DNA of 7,503 nt from Clostridium sp. UBA5530 (lineage in GTDB: Bacteria > Bacillota > Clostridia > Clostridiales > Clostridiaceae), in NCBI GenBank assembly GCA_002423705.1, contig DINW01000073.1, positions 55,213 through 62,715 of the forward strand. The letters run 5' to 3'. The notes beneath the pieces are model-generated. The model had not been told where the DNA came from, made no database searches, and worked only from the letters and a program-made list of their open reading frames with translations. Both the position numbers and the translations under genes were made by a program. Below, in pieces: positions 1 to 6,353 of the stretch; positions within the stretch are counted from its first letter, which is position 1; each line of letters begins with the position of its first letter.

Positions 1-1011
1 CATATACCATTTAATTACAAACTGCGAAAATGGCCTGAAAAAGATATGGATTATAGGTGGGAAGTTTTTGGAATTGAAAGAGAAAAACTTCCTGATCTAG
101 TAGAACCAGGAGAGGTGATTGGACAAGTTACCTTGGAAGCATCAAAAATGACAGGTATAAAAGAAGGGTTAATGGTTATAGCTTCAGGATCTGACAAAGG
201 ATGTGAAACACTAGGGGTAGGATGTAAAGACTTACATTGTGTAAATTTGAGTTTTGGAACCACTGCTACAGTTCAAAGCATGTCAAATAAATATTTTGAA
301 CCTATAAAATTTATGCCTGCTTATCCAGCTTGTTTGAAAGGATATTTTAATCCGGAGTTTGAGATATTCAGAGGATATTGGATGATAAGCTGGTTCAAAA
401 AGGAGTTTGCAATACAGGAAGCTAAGGAGGCTGAAGAAACAGGAGTATCTGCAGAAGAGATACTAAATAAGAGACTAAATGAAATTCCTCCAGGTTCCCA
501 TGGATTAATGTTGCAACCCTACTGGGGACCAGGATTAAAGCTACCAGAGGCAAAAGGTTCTATTATAGGATTTGGAGATGTTCATACTAGAATTCATATA
601 TATAGAGCTATTATTGAGGGAATAAACTATGGTCTTTTAGATGGCATAGAAAAGATTGAAAAAAAATCTGGAATTAGAGTTAATCAGGTTATGGTTTCAG
701 GTGGAGGATCCCAAAGTAATGTTATATGTCAAATAACTGCAGATATGCTTAATAGAAAAGTATTTAAGGGGCAAACCTATGAAACCTCAGGGTTAGGAGC
801 AGCTATGGTTTGTTTTGTAGCTTTAGGTATTTATAAAAATCACTTTGATGCCATAGATGCCATGGTTCATTATGAAAACGTTTATGAACCTAATGCTGAA
901 AATGCAGCAGTATATAAGGAACTATTTAACAAAGTATATAAAAAAGTATATCCAAGACTTAGAAGACTGTATTTAGAGATACAACAGGTAACACATTACC
1001 CTGATATATAA
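1..1011 (+). CDS. FGGY-family carbohydrate kinase, C-terminal part (5' end outside window)
   Basis: The reading frame is open from base 1 with no start codon that fits, so the gene enters from the left; the ATG at 46 is internal and has no Shine-Dalgarno sequence. About 336 residues are present, against roughly 490-520 for the family, so the N-terminal ATPase lobe is mostly missing. Visible family features: GSDKGCETLGVG (bases 187-222), where the Asp at 193-195 aligns with the usual catalytic base of FGGY kinases; the SFGTTATV segment (251-274); and the C-terminal lobe signature with SGGGSQS (700-720), then QITADMLNR and ETSGLGAAMVCFVALGIY. By family, the enzyme transfers phosphate from ATP to a sugar or polyol hydroxyl in the cytoplasm. 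Substrate (xylulose, glycerol, other) cannot be decided. It is followed after 19 bases by an FAD-linked oxidase, an arrangement resembling E. coli ygcE/ygcU, so the two are probably co-transcribed and share a pathway. Confidence 0.93.
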   Translation, partial: HIPFNYKLRKWPEKDMDYRWEVFGIEREKLPDLVEPGEVIGQVTLEASKMTGIKEGLMVIASGSDKGCETLGVGCKDLHCVNLSFGTTATVQSMSNKYFEPIKFMPAYPACLKGYFNPEFEIFRGYWMISWFKKEFAIQEAKEAEETGVSAEEILNKRLNEIPPGSHGLMLQPYWGPGLKLPEAKGSIIGFGDVHTRIHIYRAIIEGINYGLLDGIEKIEKKSGIRVNQVMVSGGGSQSNVICQITADMLNRKVFKGQTYETSGLGAAMVCFVALGIYKNHFDAIDAMVHYENVYEPNAENAAVYKELFNKVYKKVYPRLRRLYLEIQQVTHYPDI

Positions 1012-1030
1012 AGAAAAGGAGAGAAATTAT

Positions 1031-2755
1031 ATGAGTAATAATAAAGAACAATTTACACCAAACTGGTTTGAAGAGATGCCCCCGGAGGAATCTTATAGAT
1101 CCATATTTAAATGGGGAGATCCTAAAGAATTCAAACATCCTAATCATAGATTATATGAACTTATGAAAAAGACTTTTAATATGACAGATGAAGATTTTAA
1201 GATACCACAGAACATGGGTCTTGAAAAGGTGAAGTATGATAAAAAGGTTAATCTAAGAGAAGAACAATTAAAGGTATTTAAAGCTATAGTTGGAGAAGAA
1301 AATGTAAAAATAGACGATTATTCAAGATTGCAAATAGCTTATGGTAAAACTATGGTAGATTTAATGAGGTTAAGAGAAGGAATAGTAGAAAATATACCAG
1401 ATGTAGTTTTGTACCCTAGAACTAAAGGAGATATAGAAAAAATAGTGAAATTCTGTAATCAACAGTTAATTCCTGTATATGTTTATGGAGGAGGATCATC
1501 AGTTACAAGAGGAGTAGAGTGTGTTAAAGGCGGTGTATCTCTAGATATGAGGGTACACATGAATAAGGTTATAAAATTTAATGAGATAAATCAAACTATA
1601 ACAGTAGAACCGGGAATGTCTGGTCCAAAGTTAGAAGAAACCTTAAACAATGCTAAAAAATTATTTAATGCAAAAAGAGCTTATACTTGTGGGCATTTTC
1701 CTCAATCCTTCGAATATTCATGTGTGGGAGGTTGGGTTGTTACAAGGGGAGCAGGCCAAAATTCCACATACTTTGGTAAAATAGAAGATATGGTTATATG
1801 TCAAGAATATGTTACACCTTCAGGAAATATACTGACTGAAGAGTATCCAGCGGCAGCCACAGGACCATCTATTGATGAAATCATGATGGGAAGTGAGGGA
1901 ACCTTTGGAATATTGGTGTCAGTGACATTAAAAATTTTTAGATATATGCCAGAAAATCAGAGAAGATTTAGTTATATATTTAAAACATGGGAGGATGGAA
2001 TGAATGCTGCCAGAGAAATAATGCAGGGACAGTTTGGATATCCATCCGTCTTTAGGCTATCAGATCCAGAAGAAACAGATGTTATGTTAAAACTTTATGG
2101 AGTAGAGGGAACCCCTATAGATAAAATGATGAATCTGAAAAATTTCAAGCAAGGAGAAAGGTGTTTATTTTTAGGTTTTACTGATGGAGAAGAAGCCTTC
2201 ACTAAGGTTGTAAAGAAAAAGGTTCATAAAATCTGTAAAGCTTATGGAGCTATGTACACAACAGGATATGTTACAAAGGCATGGGAAAAGGGAAGATTTA
2301 GAGATCCATATATGAGAGAAGATTTACAGGATTATGGAATAATGACTGATACTTTGGAGTGCTCAGTTTCGTGGGATCAGATGAAATACGTTCATGAAGG
2401 TGTTAGAAAATACTGTAAGAGCAGACCCAATACCATATGTATGACCCATATGTCCCACGTATATCCTCAAGGAGCAAATCTATACTTTATATTTATAGCC
2501 AAAATCAATAAAATAGATGAATACCTAAAATATCAATATGGAATTTTAGATAATATACAAAAGTATGGGGCTGCAATGAGTCATCACCATGGAATAGGTA
2601 AAATGACGGCTCCATGGCTTGAAGCACAAATAGGGAAAAATGAAATGGAAGTATTTAAAGTTCTTAAGAAACATTTTGATCCTAATAATATAATGAATCC
2701 AGGTGGAACCTTAGGGTTGGATTTAGATGAAGATGAAAAAAGAAATAATAAATAG
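1031..2755 (+). CDS. FAD-binding oxidase, alkylglycerone-phosphate synthase / YgcU-like
   Basis: This encodes a 574-residue cytoplasmic flavoprotein of the FAD-linked oxidase (PCMH-type) superfamily. It starts at ATG 1031, with AGGAG at 1017-1021 at good spacing. A mostly helical N-terminal part of about 120 residues precedes the FAD domain. The FAD domain holds VVLYPRTKGDIEKIV (125-139), the pyrophosphate-binding GGGSSVTRG (153-161), VGGWVVTRGAGQNSTYFGKIEDMV (232-255) and GSEGTFGI (287-294). The C-terminal cap contains SHHHGIGK (517-524), the His cluster typical of alkyldihydroxyacetonephosphate synthases, and ends with FDPNNIMNPGG (549-559). That combination places it with AGPS-like enzymes rather than glycolate or lactate oxidases. 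It is longer than I recall for E. coli YgcU (about 480). True ether-lipid synthesis is not expected, because anaerobic clostridia make plasmalogens by another route. Redox handling of a phosphorylated ketose or polyol made by the upstream kinase is an inference. Confidence 0.9.
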   Translation: MSNNKEQFTPNWFEEMPPEESYRSIFKWGDPKEFKHPNHRLYELMKKTFNMTDEDFKIPQNMGLEKVKYDKKVNLREEQLKVFKAIVGEENVKIDDYSRLQIAYGKTMVDLMRLREGIVENIPDVVLYPRTKGDIEKIVKFCNQQLIPVYVYGGGSSVTRGVECVKGGVSLDMRVHMNKVIKFNEINQTITVEPGMSGPKLEETLNNAKKLFNAKRAYTCGHFPQSFEYSCVGGWVVTRGAGQNSTYFGKIEDMVICQEYVTPSGNILTEEYPAAATGPSIDEIMMGSEGTFGILVSVTLKIFRYMPENQRRFSYIFKTWEDGMNAAREIMQGQFGYPSVFRLSDPEETDVMLKLYGVEGTPIDKMMNLKNFKQGERCLFLGFTDGEEAFTKVVKKKVHKICKAYGAMYTTGYVTKAWEKGRFRDPYMREDLQDYGIMTDTLECSVSWDQMKYVHEGVRKYCKSRPNTICMTHMSHVYPQGANLYFIFIAKINKIDEYLKYQYGILDNIQKYGAAMSHHHGIGKMTAPWLEAQIGKNEMEVFKVLKKHFDPNNIMNPGGTLGLDLDEDEKRNNK

Positions 2756-2774
2756 ATAATTAAAAAAACATAAC

Positions 2775-2817
2775 AAAGGAGTATATAAATTCCAATAAGC
2801 AATTTATATACTCCTTT
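2775..2817 (+). terminator. Long perfect hairpin terminator after the kinase/oxidase operon
   Basis: The 17-base arms AAAGGAGTATATAAATT (2775-2791) and AATTTATATACTCCTTT (2801-2817) are perfectly complementary around a 9-base loop. The hairpin begins 19 bases after the oxidase stop codon. The left flank is A-rich (seven consecutive A at 2762-2768). The right side gives only a short run, CTTT then AAATTTC. It could therefore act on both strands, although no convergent gene is seen to need that. Confidence 0.8.
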
Positions 2818-2921
2818 AAATTTCTCGAATTATAGCTTTAGATTCAAGAGCTAATAATTAACTAATCAATATTTATATACATAATACATATGAAATAATC
2901 AATCCAAAAATTAAATAAATA

Positions 2922-2949
2922 TTGACAAATAAATCATTATAAGTATAAA
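2922..2949 (+). promoter_or_regulatory. Candidate distal sigma-A promoter of the ABC operon
   Basis: A perfect TTGACA (2922-2927) lies 16 bases before TATAAA (2944-2949). Transcription would start near 2956, giving an untranslated leader of about 200 bases before the lipoprotein gene at 3159. The surrounding region is very AT-rich, which raises the background of chance -10 matches, but the perfect -35 box is less likely to be chance. Confidence 0.5.
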
Positions 2950-2972
2950 AATTCAAAGAAACCATTTAAAGC

Positions 2973-3005
2973 TTAATATAATAGTTCTTTTATCTATTAT
3001 ATTGA
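2973..3005 (+). other. Inverted repeat in the ABC-operon leader (operator or RNA hairpin)
   Basis: The arms AATATAATAG (2975-2984) and CTATTATATT (2994-3003) are perfect 10-base complements around a 9-base T-rich loop. A wobble pair and an A-T pair extend the stem to 2973/3005. The repeat starts about 20 bases after the expected start point of the distal promoter. It is all A-T except the G-C pair next to the loop, so as RNA it is weak; as DNA it could be a repressor site. No terminator-like T-tract follows. Confidence 0.35.
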
Positions 3006-3085
3006 ATTGCAGTTAAAAAATCCAATTTCATTAAGTACATATTTGAAAAACAAATAAATGATTTCTGTAAAATAAGAAAAACTAA

Positions 3086-3115
3086 TTGGACACATTTTTA
3101 CTATATTCATATAAT
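3086..3115 (+). promoter_or_regulatory. Candidate proximal promoter of the ABC operon
   Basis: TTGGAC (3086-3091) lies 18 bases before a perfect TATAAT (3110-3115). The start point would be near 3122, giving a leader of about 37 bases before the ATG at 3159, a normal length. This placement also argues against translation beginning at the in-frame ATG at 3120, which would lie at or before the RNA start. Confidence 0.5.
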
Positions 3116-3145
3116 ATACATGTTTGTTACATTACTACAATATTT

Positions 3146-3151
3146 AGGGGG
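3146..3151 (+). promoter_or_regulatory. Ribosome binding site that fixes the lipoprotein start
   Basis: AGGGGG sits 7 bases before ATG 3159. The other in-frame ATG at 3120 has no purine-rich sequence in front of it and would add 13 residues ahead of the signal peptide, so 3159 is the start. Confidence 0.8.
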
Positions 3152-3158
3152 AAAAAGC

Positions 3159-4283
3159 ATGAGAAAAAAATTTATAGCATTATTGACATCAATTATGGTG
3201 CTAACATTAGTGGGGTGTTCTTCCAATAGTAGCTCCGGTACTAGTGATAAGAGTGCACAAAAGGATGTACCAGAGCTAACTGTAAGTTGGGGAAATGAAT
3301 TACATACAGGGGTAATGAATGTGGTAGTGAAAAAACCCGAGGTATTTAAAACTACAGGGGTATATTTAAATCCCCTTTCAAAAGACAAATTTGAGCTAAT
3401 GGAAAATGATAAAAAAATTGCTACATTGAACTTTGTTGTAAGTAAGGGTGGGTCAGAAACAGCTAATTTAATGAGCCAAGGTCATGTTGATTATGGATTC
3501 GGTTCTAACACAGCATTTTTAACAGCGGTAGATAATGGAGCTAAGTTAAAGATTGCTGCACCTTTCCAAAGTGATGGTATAGCCTTAGTATTTCCAAAGG
3601 GAAGCAATTTAAAAACTTGGAATGATGTAAAAAAACATATTCAACAATCTAAAACCCCAGTAAAAATAGGATATCATTCTCCAGTTAGTGGGCCAAGGAT
3701 AGTTATAGAATCAGTATTGAAAACTCAGGGATTAAAGGTTACTGAAGATCCAGCAGATATATCAGCTAATGTATTGCTAGTAGACCTAAAAGGGTCAAAT
3801 AATCTACTTCCATCTCTAACAGGAAAGCAAGTAGATGGGTGGGTTGGACCTTCCCACCATCCAGAAGCGGCTGAAGAAAAGGGAGTAGGTGAGATAGCTT
3901 TAACATTGAAAGACTTTCCTGAAAATGGACAATGGAATGACTTCCCATGTTGTGTGTTTGCGGCTACAGACAAAGCTATAAATGACTATCCTGAGGTAAC
4001 TAAGGCAATGACAAAATTGGTTAGTGCCAATGCAAAATATTGTACAGAAAATCGGGATGAAATGTCAAAGATAATGGCAGAAGTTATAGGAGTATCTGAA
4101 GATACAGTGAAAAAATGCCAAATAAATTTTTTTACTAATCCATCTGATAAATGGTTAAAAGGAATAGAAATTTATGTTGAAAAGTTAAATGAAATGAATA
4201 AATTTAATGGAGAATTAAAAGGGGTAAGTTTTGATAAAGTTAAAGAAAAGGCATTTGATTTTAGGTATTTAGATAATAAGTAA
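3159..4283 (+). CDS. ABC importer substrate-binding lipoprotein, nitrate/sulfonate/taurine (SsuA/NrtA-like) type
   Basis: This 374-residue exported lipoprotein has a basic start (MRKKF), a hydrophobic segment and the lipobox LVGC with Cys20 as the lipidated residue. A Ser/Gly/Thr/Lys-rich linker to about residue 36 would tether it to the outer membrane face. The mature part resembles periplasmic-binding-like II proteins: SKGGSETANLMSQGHVDYGFGSNTAF (95-120) is the usual ligand-cleft region, and GYHSPVSGPR (171-180) and DGWVGPSHHPEAAE (226-239) follow. It captures a small solute for the permease and ATPase encoded next. Odd points are the adjacent cysteines Cys264-Cys265 in FPCCVFAA and the pair His233-His234; the protein is also somewhat longer than usual SsuA-like proteins of about 320-340. 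The ligand cannot be named: no sulfonate, nitrate or thiamin gene lies nearby. Two candidate promoters precede it, and a hairpin follows the stop codon. Confidence 0.9.
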   Translation: MRKKFIALLTSIMVLTLVGCSSNSSSGTSDKSAQKDVPELTVSWGNELHTGVMNVVVKKPEVFKTTGVYLNPLSKDKFELMENDKKIATLNFVVSKGGSETANLMSQGHVDYGFGSNTAFLTAVDNGAKLKIAAPFQSDGIALVFPKGSNLKTWNDVKKHIQQSKTPVKIGYHSPVSGPRIVIESVLKTQGLKVTEDPADISANVLLVDLKGSNNLLPSLTGKQVDGWVGPSHHPEAAEEKGVGEIALTLKDFPENGQWNDFPCCVFAATDKAINDYPEVTKAMTKLVSANAKYCTENRDEMSKIMAEVIGVSEDTVKKCQINFFTNPSDKWLKGIEIYVEKLNEMNKFNGELKGVSFDKVKEKAFDFRYLDNK

Positions 4284-4287
4284 TTAT

Positions 4288-4318
4288 AAGAGCTTCCTAA
4301 TGGTATTAGGGGGCTCTT
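4288..4318 (+). promoter_or_regulatory. Intercistronic hairpin between binding protein and permease genes
   Basis: AAGAGCTTCCTAA (4288-4300) pairs with TTAGGGGGCTCTT (4306-4318) over 13 base pairs, two of them G-U, around a 5-base loop. It begins 5 bases after the lipoprotein stop codon. Only TTTG follows, so full termination is unlikely. Hairpins at this place in ABC import operons commonly protect the upstream message end or cause partial termination, giving more binding protein than permease; that role here is inferred from position. Confidence 0.65.
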
Positions 4319-4325
4319 TGAAAGT

Positions 4326-4333
4326 GGGGGTGA
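4326..4333 (+). promoter_or_regulatory. Strong ribosome binding site in front of a TTG start
   Basis: GGGGGTGA differs from the ideal GGAGGTGA at one base and lies 5 bases before TTG 4339. It supports the unusual TTG start; the next in-frame ATG (4363) has no comparable site and would remove the basic N-terminus ahead of the first membrane segment. Confidence 0.75.
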
Positions 4334-4338
4334 AGTAA

Positions 4339-5178
4339 TTGAAAAAAAGAAATTTTAAAGCCATGTTATATGGGATTATTGTTCCAATTCTATTTGTGAT
4401 TTTATGGGGGATACTTTCAAAAAAAATTGGCAATGAGGTAATTTTACCTAAAATAACTTCTGTATTAAACAATTTTGCCCATGGAACTGAAGACTTTATA
4501 GGCTTGGGATCATTACCTACTAACATTTTAGTAAGTCTTATAAGGGTAATGTTAGGATATGTTGCAGGGGTTATACTAGCAATACCATTAGGATTGCTTA
4601 TGGGGTATAAAAACAATATATACGGATTATTCAATACTTTTATTAATATTTTTAGACCAATACCACCATTAGCATGGGTTCCCTTAGTTCTAGCATGGTT
4701 TGGAGTAGCAAGTTTTGCTACTGTGTTTAATATTCAAGGTGGAGAAGTACAGGCCTTTTTAAATAATTTTAAATTTTCTATGGTTTTTATAATAGGTTTA
4801 GGTACATTCTTTCCTGTACTAACTAATACTATATTTGCAGTAAAAACTGTACCCAAGACTTTGATAGAATCAGCCAAGGTTTTAGGAGCCAGTGAAAAGG
4901 ATATATTCTTAAAAATATTGCTTCCAGCATCAGCTCCAACAAGAATAACGGGTCTAAGAACAGGACTTGGAATTGCTTGGTCTTGTTTGGTATCGGCAGA
5001 AATGCTACCAGGAAGCTTATCTGGAGTTGGATATTTAATAACTCATGCCTATGAATTAGGAAGAACAGATTTAGTAATAACGGGAGTTATATGCATAGGA
5101 GTTATAGGAGCAACATTAGATTTTATATATAGAATTATAGAAAAAAGACATTTTTCGTGGCAGAACAAAATGAGATAG
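4339..5178 (+). CDS. ABC importer permease, SsuC/TauC/NrtB-like (BPD_transp_1 family)
   Basis: This 279-residue integral membrane protein starts at TTG. Hydrophobic segments are visible at about 11-26, 63-88, 112-130, 146-169, 208-221 and 245-264, matching the six-helix plan of the family. The cytoplasmic coupling loop that docks on the ATPase is clear: ESAKVLGASEKDIFLKILLPASAP (177-200), with the invariant Gly at 183 and the LP pair at 195-196. The region before it, FRPIPPLAWVPLVLAWFG (105-122), is typical of SsuC-like permeases. Unusually, about 34 residues separate WFG (120-122) from FFP (157-159), where ordinary SsuC proteins have about 14; the extra part includes NIQGGEVQAFLNNFKF (131-146). 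The frame is continuous, so this looks like an insertion and not an error. It would form the membrane channel for the solute caught by the upstream lipoprotein. Confidence 0.9.
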   Translation: MKKRNFKAMLYGIIVPILFVILWGILSKKIGNEVILPKITSVLNNFAHGTEDFIGLGSLPTNILVSLIRVMLGYVAGVILAIPLGLLMGYKNNIYGLFNTFINIFRPIPPLAWVPLVLAWFGVASFATVFNIQGGEVQAFLNNFKFSMVFIIGLGTFFPVLTNTIFAVKTVPKTLIESAKVLGASEKDIFLKILLPASAPTRITGLRTGLGIAWSCLVSAEMLPGSLSGVGYLITHAYELGRTDLVITGVICIGVIGATLDFIYRIIEKRHFSWQNKMR

Positions 5179-5182
5179 GAAG
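5177..5182 (+). promoter_or_regulatory. Ribosome binding site that fixes the ATPase start
   Basis: AGGAAG overlaps the permease stop codon (TAG at 5176-5178) and lies 7 bases before ATG 5190. An in-frame GTG at 5157, inside the permease gene, lacks a Shine-Dalgarno sequence and would add 11 residues not expected before the ABC fold, so ATG 5190 is preferred. The overlap suggests translational coupling with the permease. Confidence 0.75.
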
Positions 5183-5189
5183 TGAAATT

Positions 5190-5939
5190 ATGGATAATTG
5201 CATAGATATTAAGGGATTAAGTAAAACCTTTGTAACCAAGGAAAATATACAGGTAGAAGCCTTAAAAGATATTAATTTTTTGGTTAAAGAAAATGATTTT
5301 ATCTGTATAGTAGGTCCATCGGGATGTGGAAAATCTACCTTACTTAGAATAATTGCAAGCCTAGAAAAGGCTAGTAAGGGAAAAGTTACATATAAGGGAA
5401 AAGATATTAATGCGCCAACATCAGATATAGGAATGGTATTTCAAAATTATTCCCTTTTGCAGTGGAGAAACGTATTAGACAACATAGCTTTAGGGCCTGA
5501 GTTTAATGGTTTAACCAAAAACCAAAGAAGAGATATAGCACGAAAGTATCTTCATATGATAAATATGGATGAATTTGAAAAAGCATATCCCTATGAATTG
5601 TCAGGGGGAATGCAGCAAAGAGTTGCTATAGCTAGAGCATTAGCAAATAATCCCCATGTTTTACTTATGGATGAACCTTTTGGTGCCTTGGATGCATACA
5701 CCAGAATATTGCTTCAAAAAGAACTTTTAAATATATGGGAAAAAAATAAGAAAACTATATTATTTGTAACCCATTCTGTTGATGAAGCAGTATATTTATC
5801 AGATAGAATTATAGTTATGAGCAAAAACCCGGGCACTATAAGAGAAGTTATTGATATTAAAATGGAAAGACCTAGAGACAGAGGAAATATAGAGTACGCT
5901 CAGATAACATCTAATATATTAAATATGTTGGAAGATTAA
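5190..5939 (+). CDS. ABC importer ATP-binding protein, SsuB/TauB/NrtD-like
   Basis: This is a complete 249-residue nucleotide-binding subunit of typical family length. All catalytic motifs are intact: Walker A GPSGCGKST (42-50), Q-loop with Gln85 in MVFQNYSLLQWRNVLDN (82-98), signature LSGGMQQR (137-144), Walker B VLLMDEP with Glu162 after Asp161, D-loop GALD (165-168) and the switch His195 in FVTHSVDEA. The LLQWRNV segment next to the Q-loop matches the LLPWRTV-type sequence characteristic of nitrate/sulfonate/taurine importers. It would sit on the cytoplasmic face as a dimer and drive transport through the permease encoded 11 bases upstream. The gene is the last clear transporter gene; no terminator is visible directly after it, so transcription may continue into the next gene. 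Confidence 0.95.
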   Translation: MDNCIDIKGLSKTFVTKENIQVEALKDINFLVKENDFICIVGPSGCGKSTLLRIIASLEKASKGKVTYKGKDINAPTSDIGMVFQNYSLLQWRNVLDNIALGPEFNGLTKNQRRDIARKYLHMINMDEFEKAYPYELSGGMQQRVAIARALANNPHVLLMDEPFGALDAYTRILLQKELLNIWEKNKKTILFVTHSVDEAVYLSDRIIVMSKNPGTIREVIDIKMERPRDRGNIEYAQITSNILNMLED

Positions 5940-6050
5940 GCATTATACAGTAAACATATAAGAAAGAATATAGAACAAATTAACGGATAAAAGCATATAA
6001 ATAATATAAAGCTTCTACATATACAAATATTAAATAAAGGTGGTTATAGT

Positions 6051-6335
6051 ATGGAAAATACCTTTAGTAAAAGTTTGAGAAAACTTAATGAACATTTTTC
6101 TATAATTATAGCTGAACTGGAACATTGTTCTTTAGAGGAAATAGAAGAAAATGTAGAGGATTTAATCAGTGATATTAATAAATTTATAGAGGATGCTGAA
6201 AGAGTGTACGAAAGAAGAAATAATATTGTAAGGGAAGAAAAGGAATTTAACGATTATCAACTACAGTATATTTATAGTTATGATGAATTAGATGATGTAT
6301 TAGAAGATTTTCAAGATGCTTTTCCTATAAGTTAA
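6051..6335 (+). CDS. Small, highly acidic protein of unknown function
   Basis: I do not recognise this 94-residue protein. It starts at ATG 6051 with AGGTGG (6038-6043) 7 bases upstream, a strong site that supports a real gene. Counting residues gives 26 Asp/Glu against 9 Lys/Arg, so the net charge is strongly negative. There is no signal peptide or membrane segment. Residues 2-65 look helical, with regularly spaced Leu/Ile among Glu/Asp (for example LEEIEENVEDLISDINKFI, 28-46), consistent with a coiled coil or helical bundle. The tail is rich in Tyr and Asp (DYQLQYIYSYDELDDVLEDF, 68-87). One Cys is present (26). It lies 111 bases after the ABC ATPase gene with no terminator between, and a strong hairpin follows, so it may be the last cistron of that operon. 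A weak AT-rich promoter of its own (around 5980-6010) cannot be excluded. No function is inferred. Confidence 0.8.
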   Translation: MENTFSKSLRKLNEHFSIIIAELEHCSLEEIEENVEDLISDINKFIEDAERVYERRNNIVREEKEFNDYQLQYIYSYDELDDVLEDFQDAFPIS

Positions 6336-6353
6336 CAAATAGAGAAAAGCTTA

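Noticed and set aside
873..886. TGAAAACGTTTATG, a near match to the CcpA cre consensus (12 of 14 positions)
   Set aside because: It lies deep inside the kinase coding region, about 150 bases before the next gene, and the last two bases do not fit. One such match in AT-rich coding DNA is easily chance.
2584..2802. Minus-strand open frame of 72 codons with a hydrophobic N-terminal part
   Set aside because: It begins within the terminator hairpin and runs antisense to the conserved end of the oxidase gene; the hydrophobic look comes from the A-rich opposite strand.
3120..3158. In-frame ATG that would lengthen the binding lipoprotein by 13 residues
   Set aside because: It has no ribosome binding site, would lie at the expected transcription start of the proximal promoter and would place extra residues ahead of a perfectly good lipoprotein signal peptide.
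2818..3158. Possible riboswitch or T-box in the long ABC leader
   Set aside because: I found no conserved core of the S-box, T-box, TPP, cobalamin or preQ1 classes and no terminator/antiterminator pair; only a weak AT hairpin is present.
3107..3388. Minus-strand open frame of 93 codons opposite the binding-protein gene
   Set aside because: It overlaps the promoter and signal-peptide region of a clear gene and shows no recognisable domain.
4284..4634. Minus-strand open frame of 116 codons opposite the permease start
   Set aside because: It is antisense to a well-supported membrane protein, with composition explained by the opposite strand, and I see no family features or good initiation site.
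5157..5189. GTG start for the ABC ATPase inside the permease gene
   Set aside because: No Shine-Dalgarno sequence precedes it, while ATG 5190 has AGGAAG at correct spacing and begins where the ABC fold normally starts.
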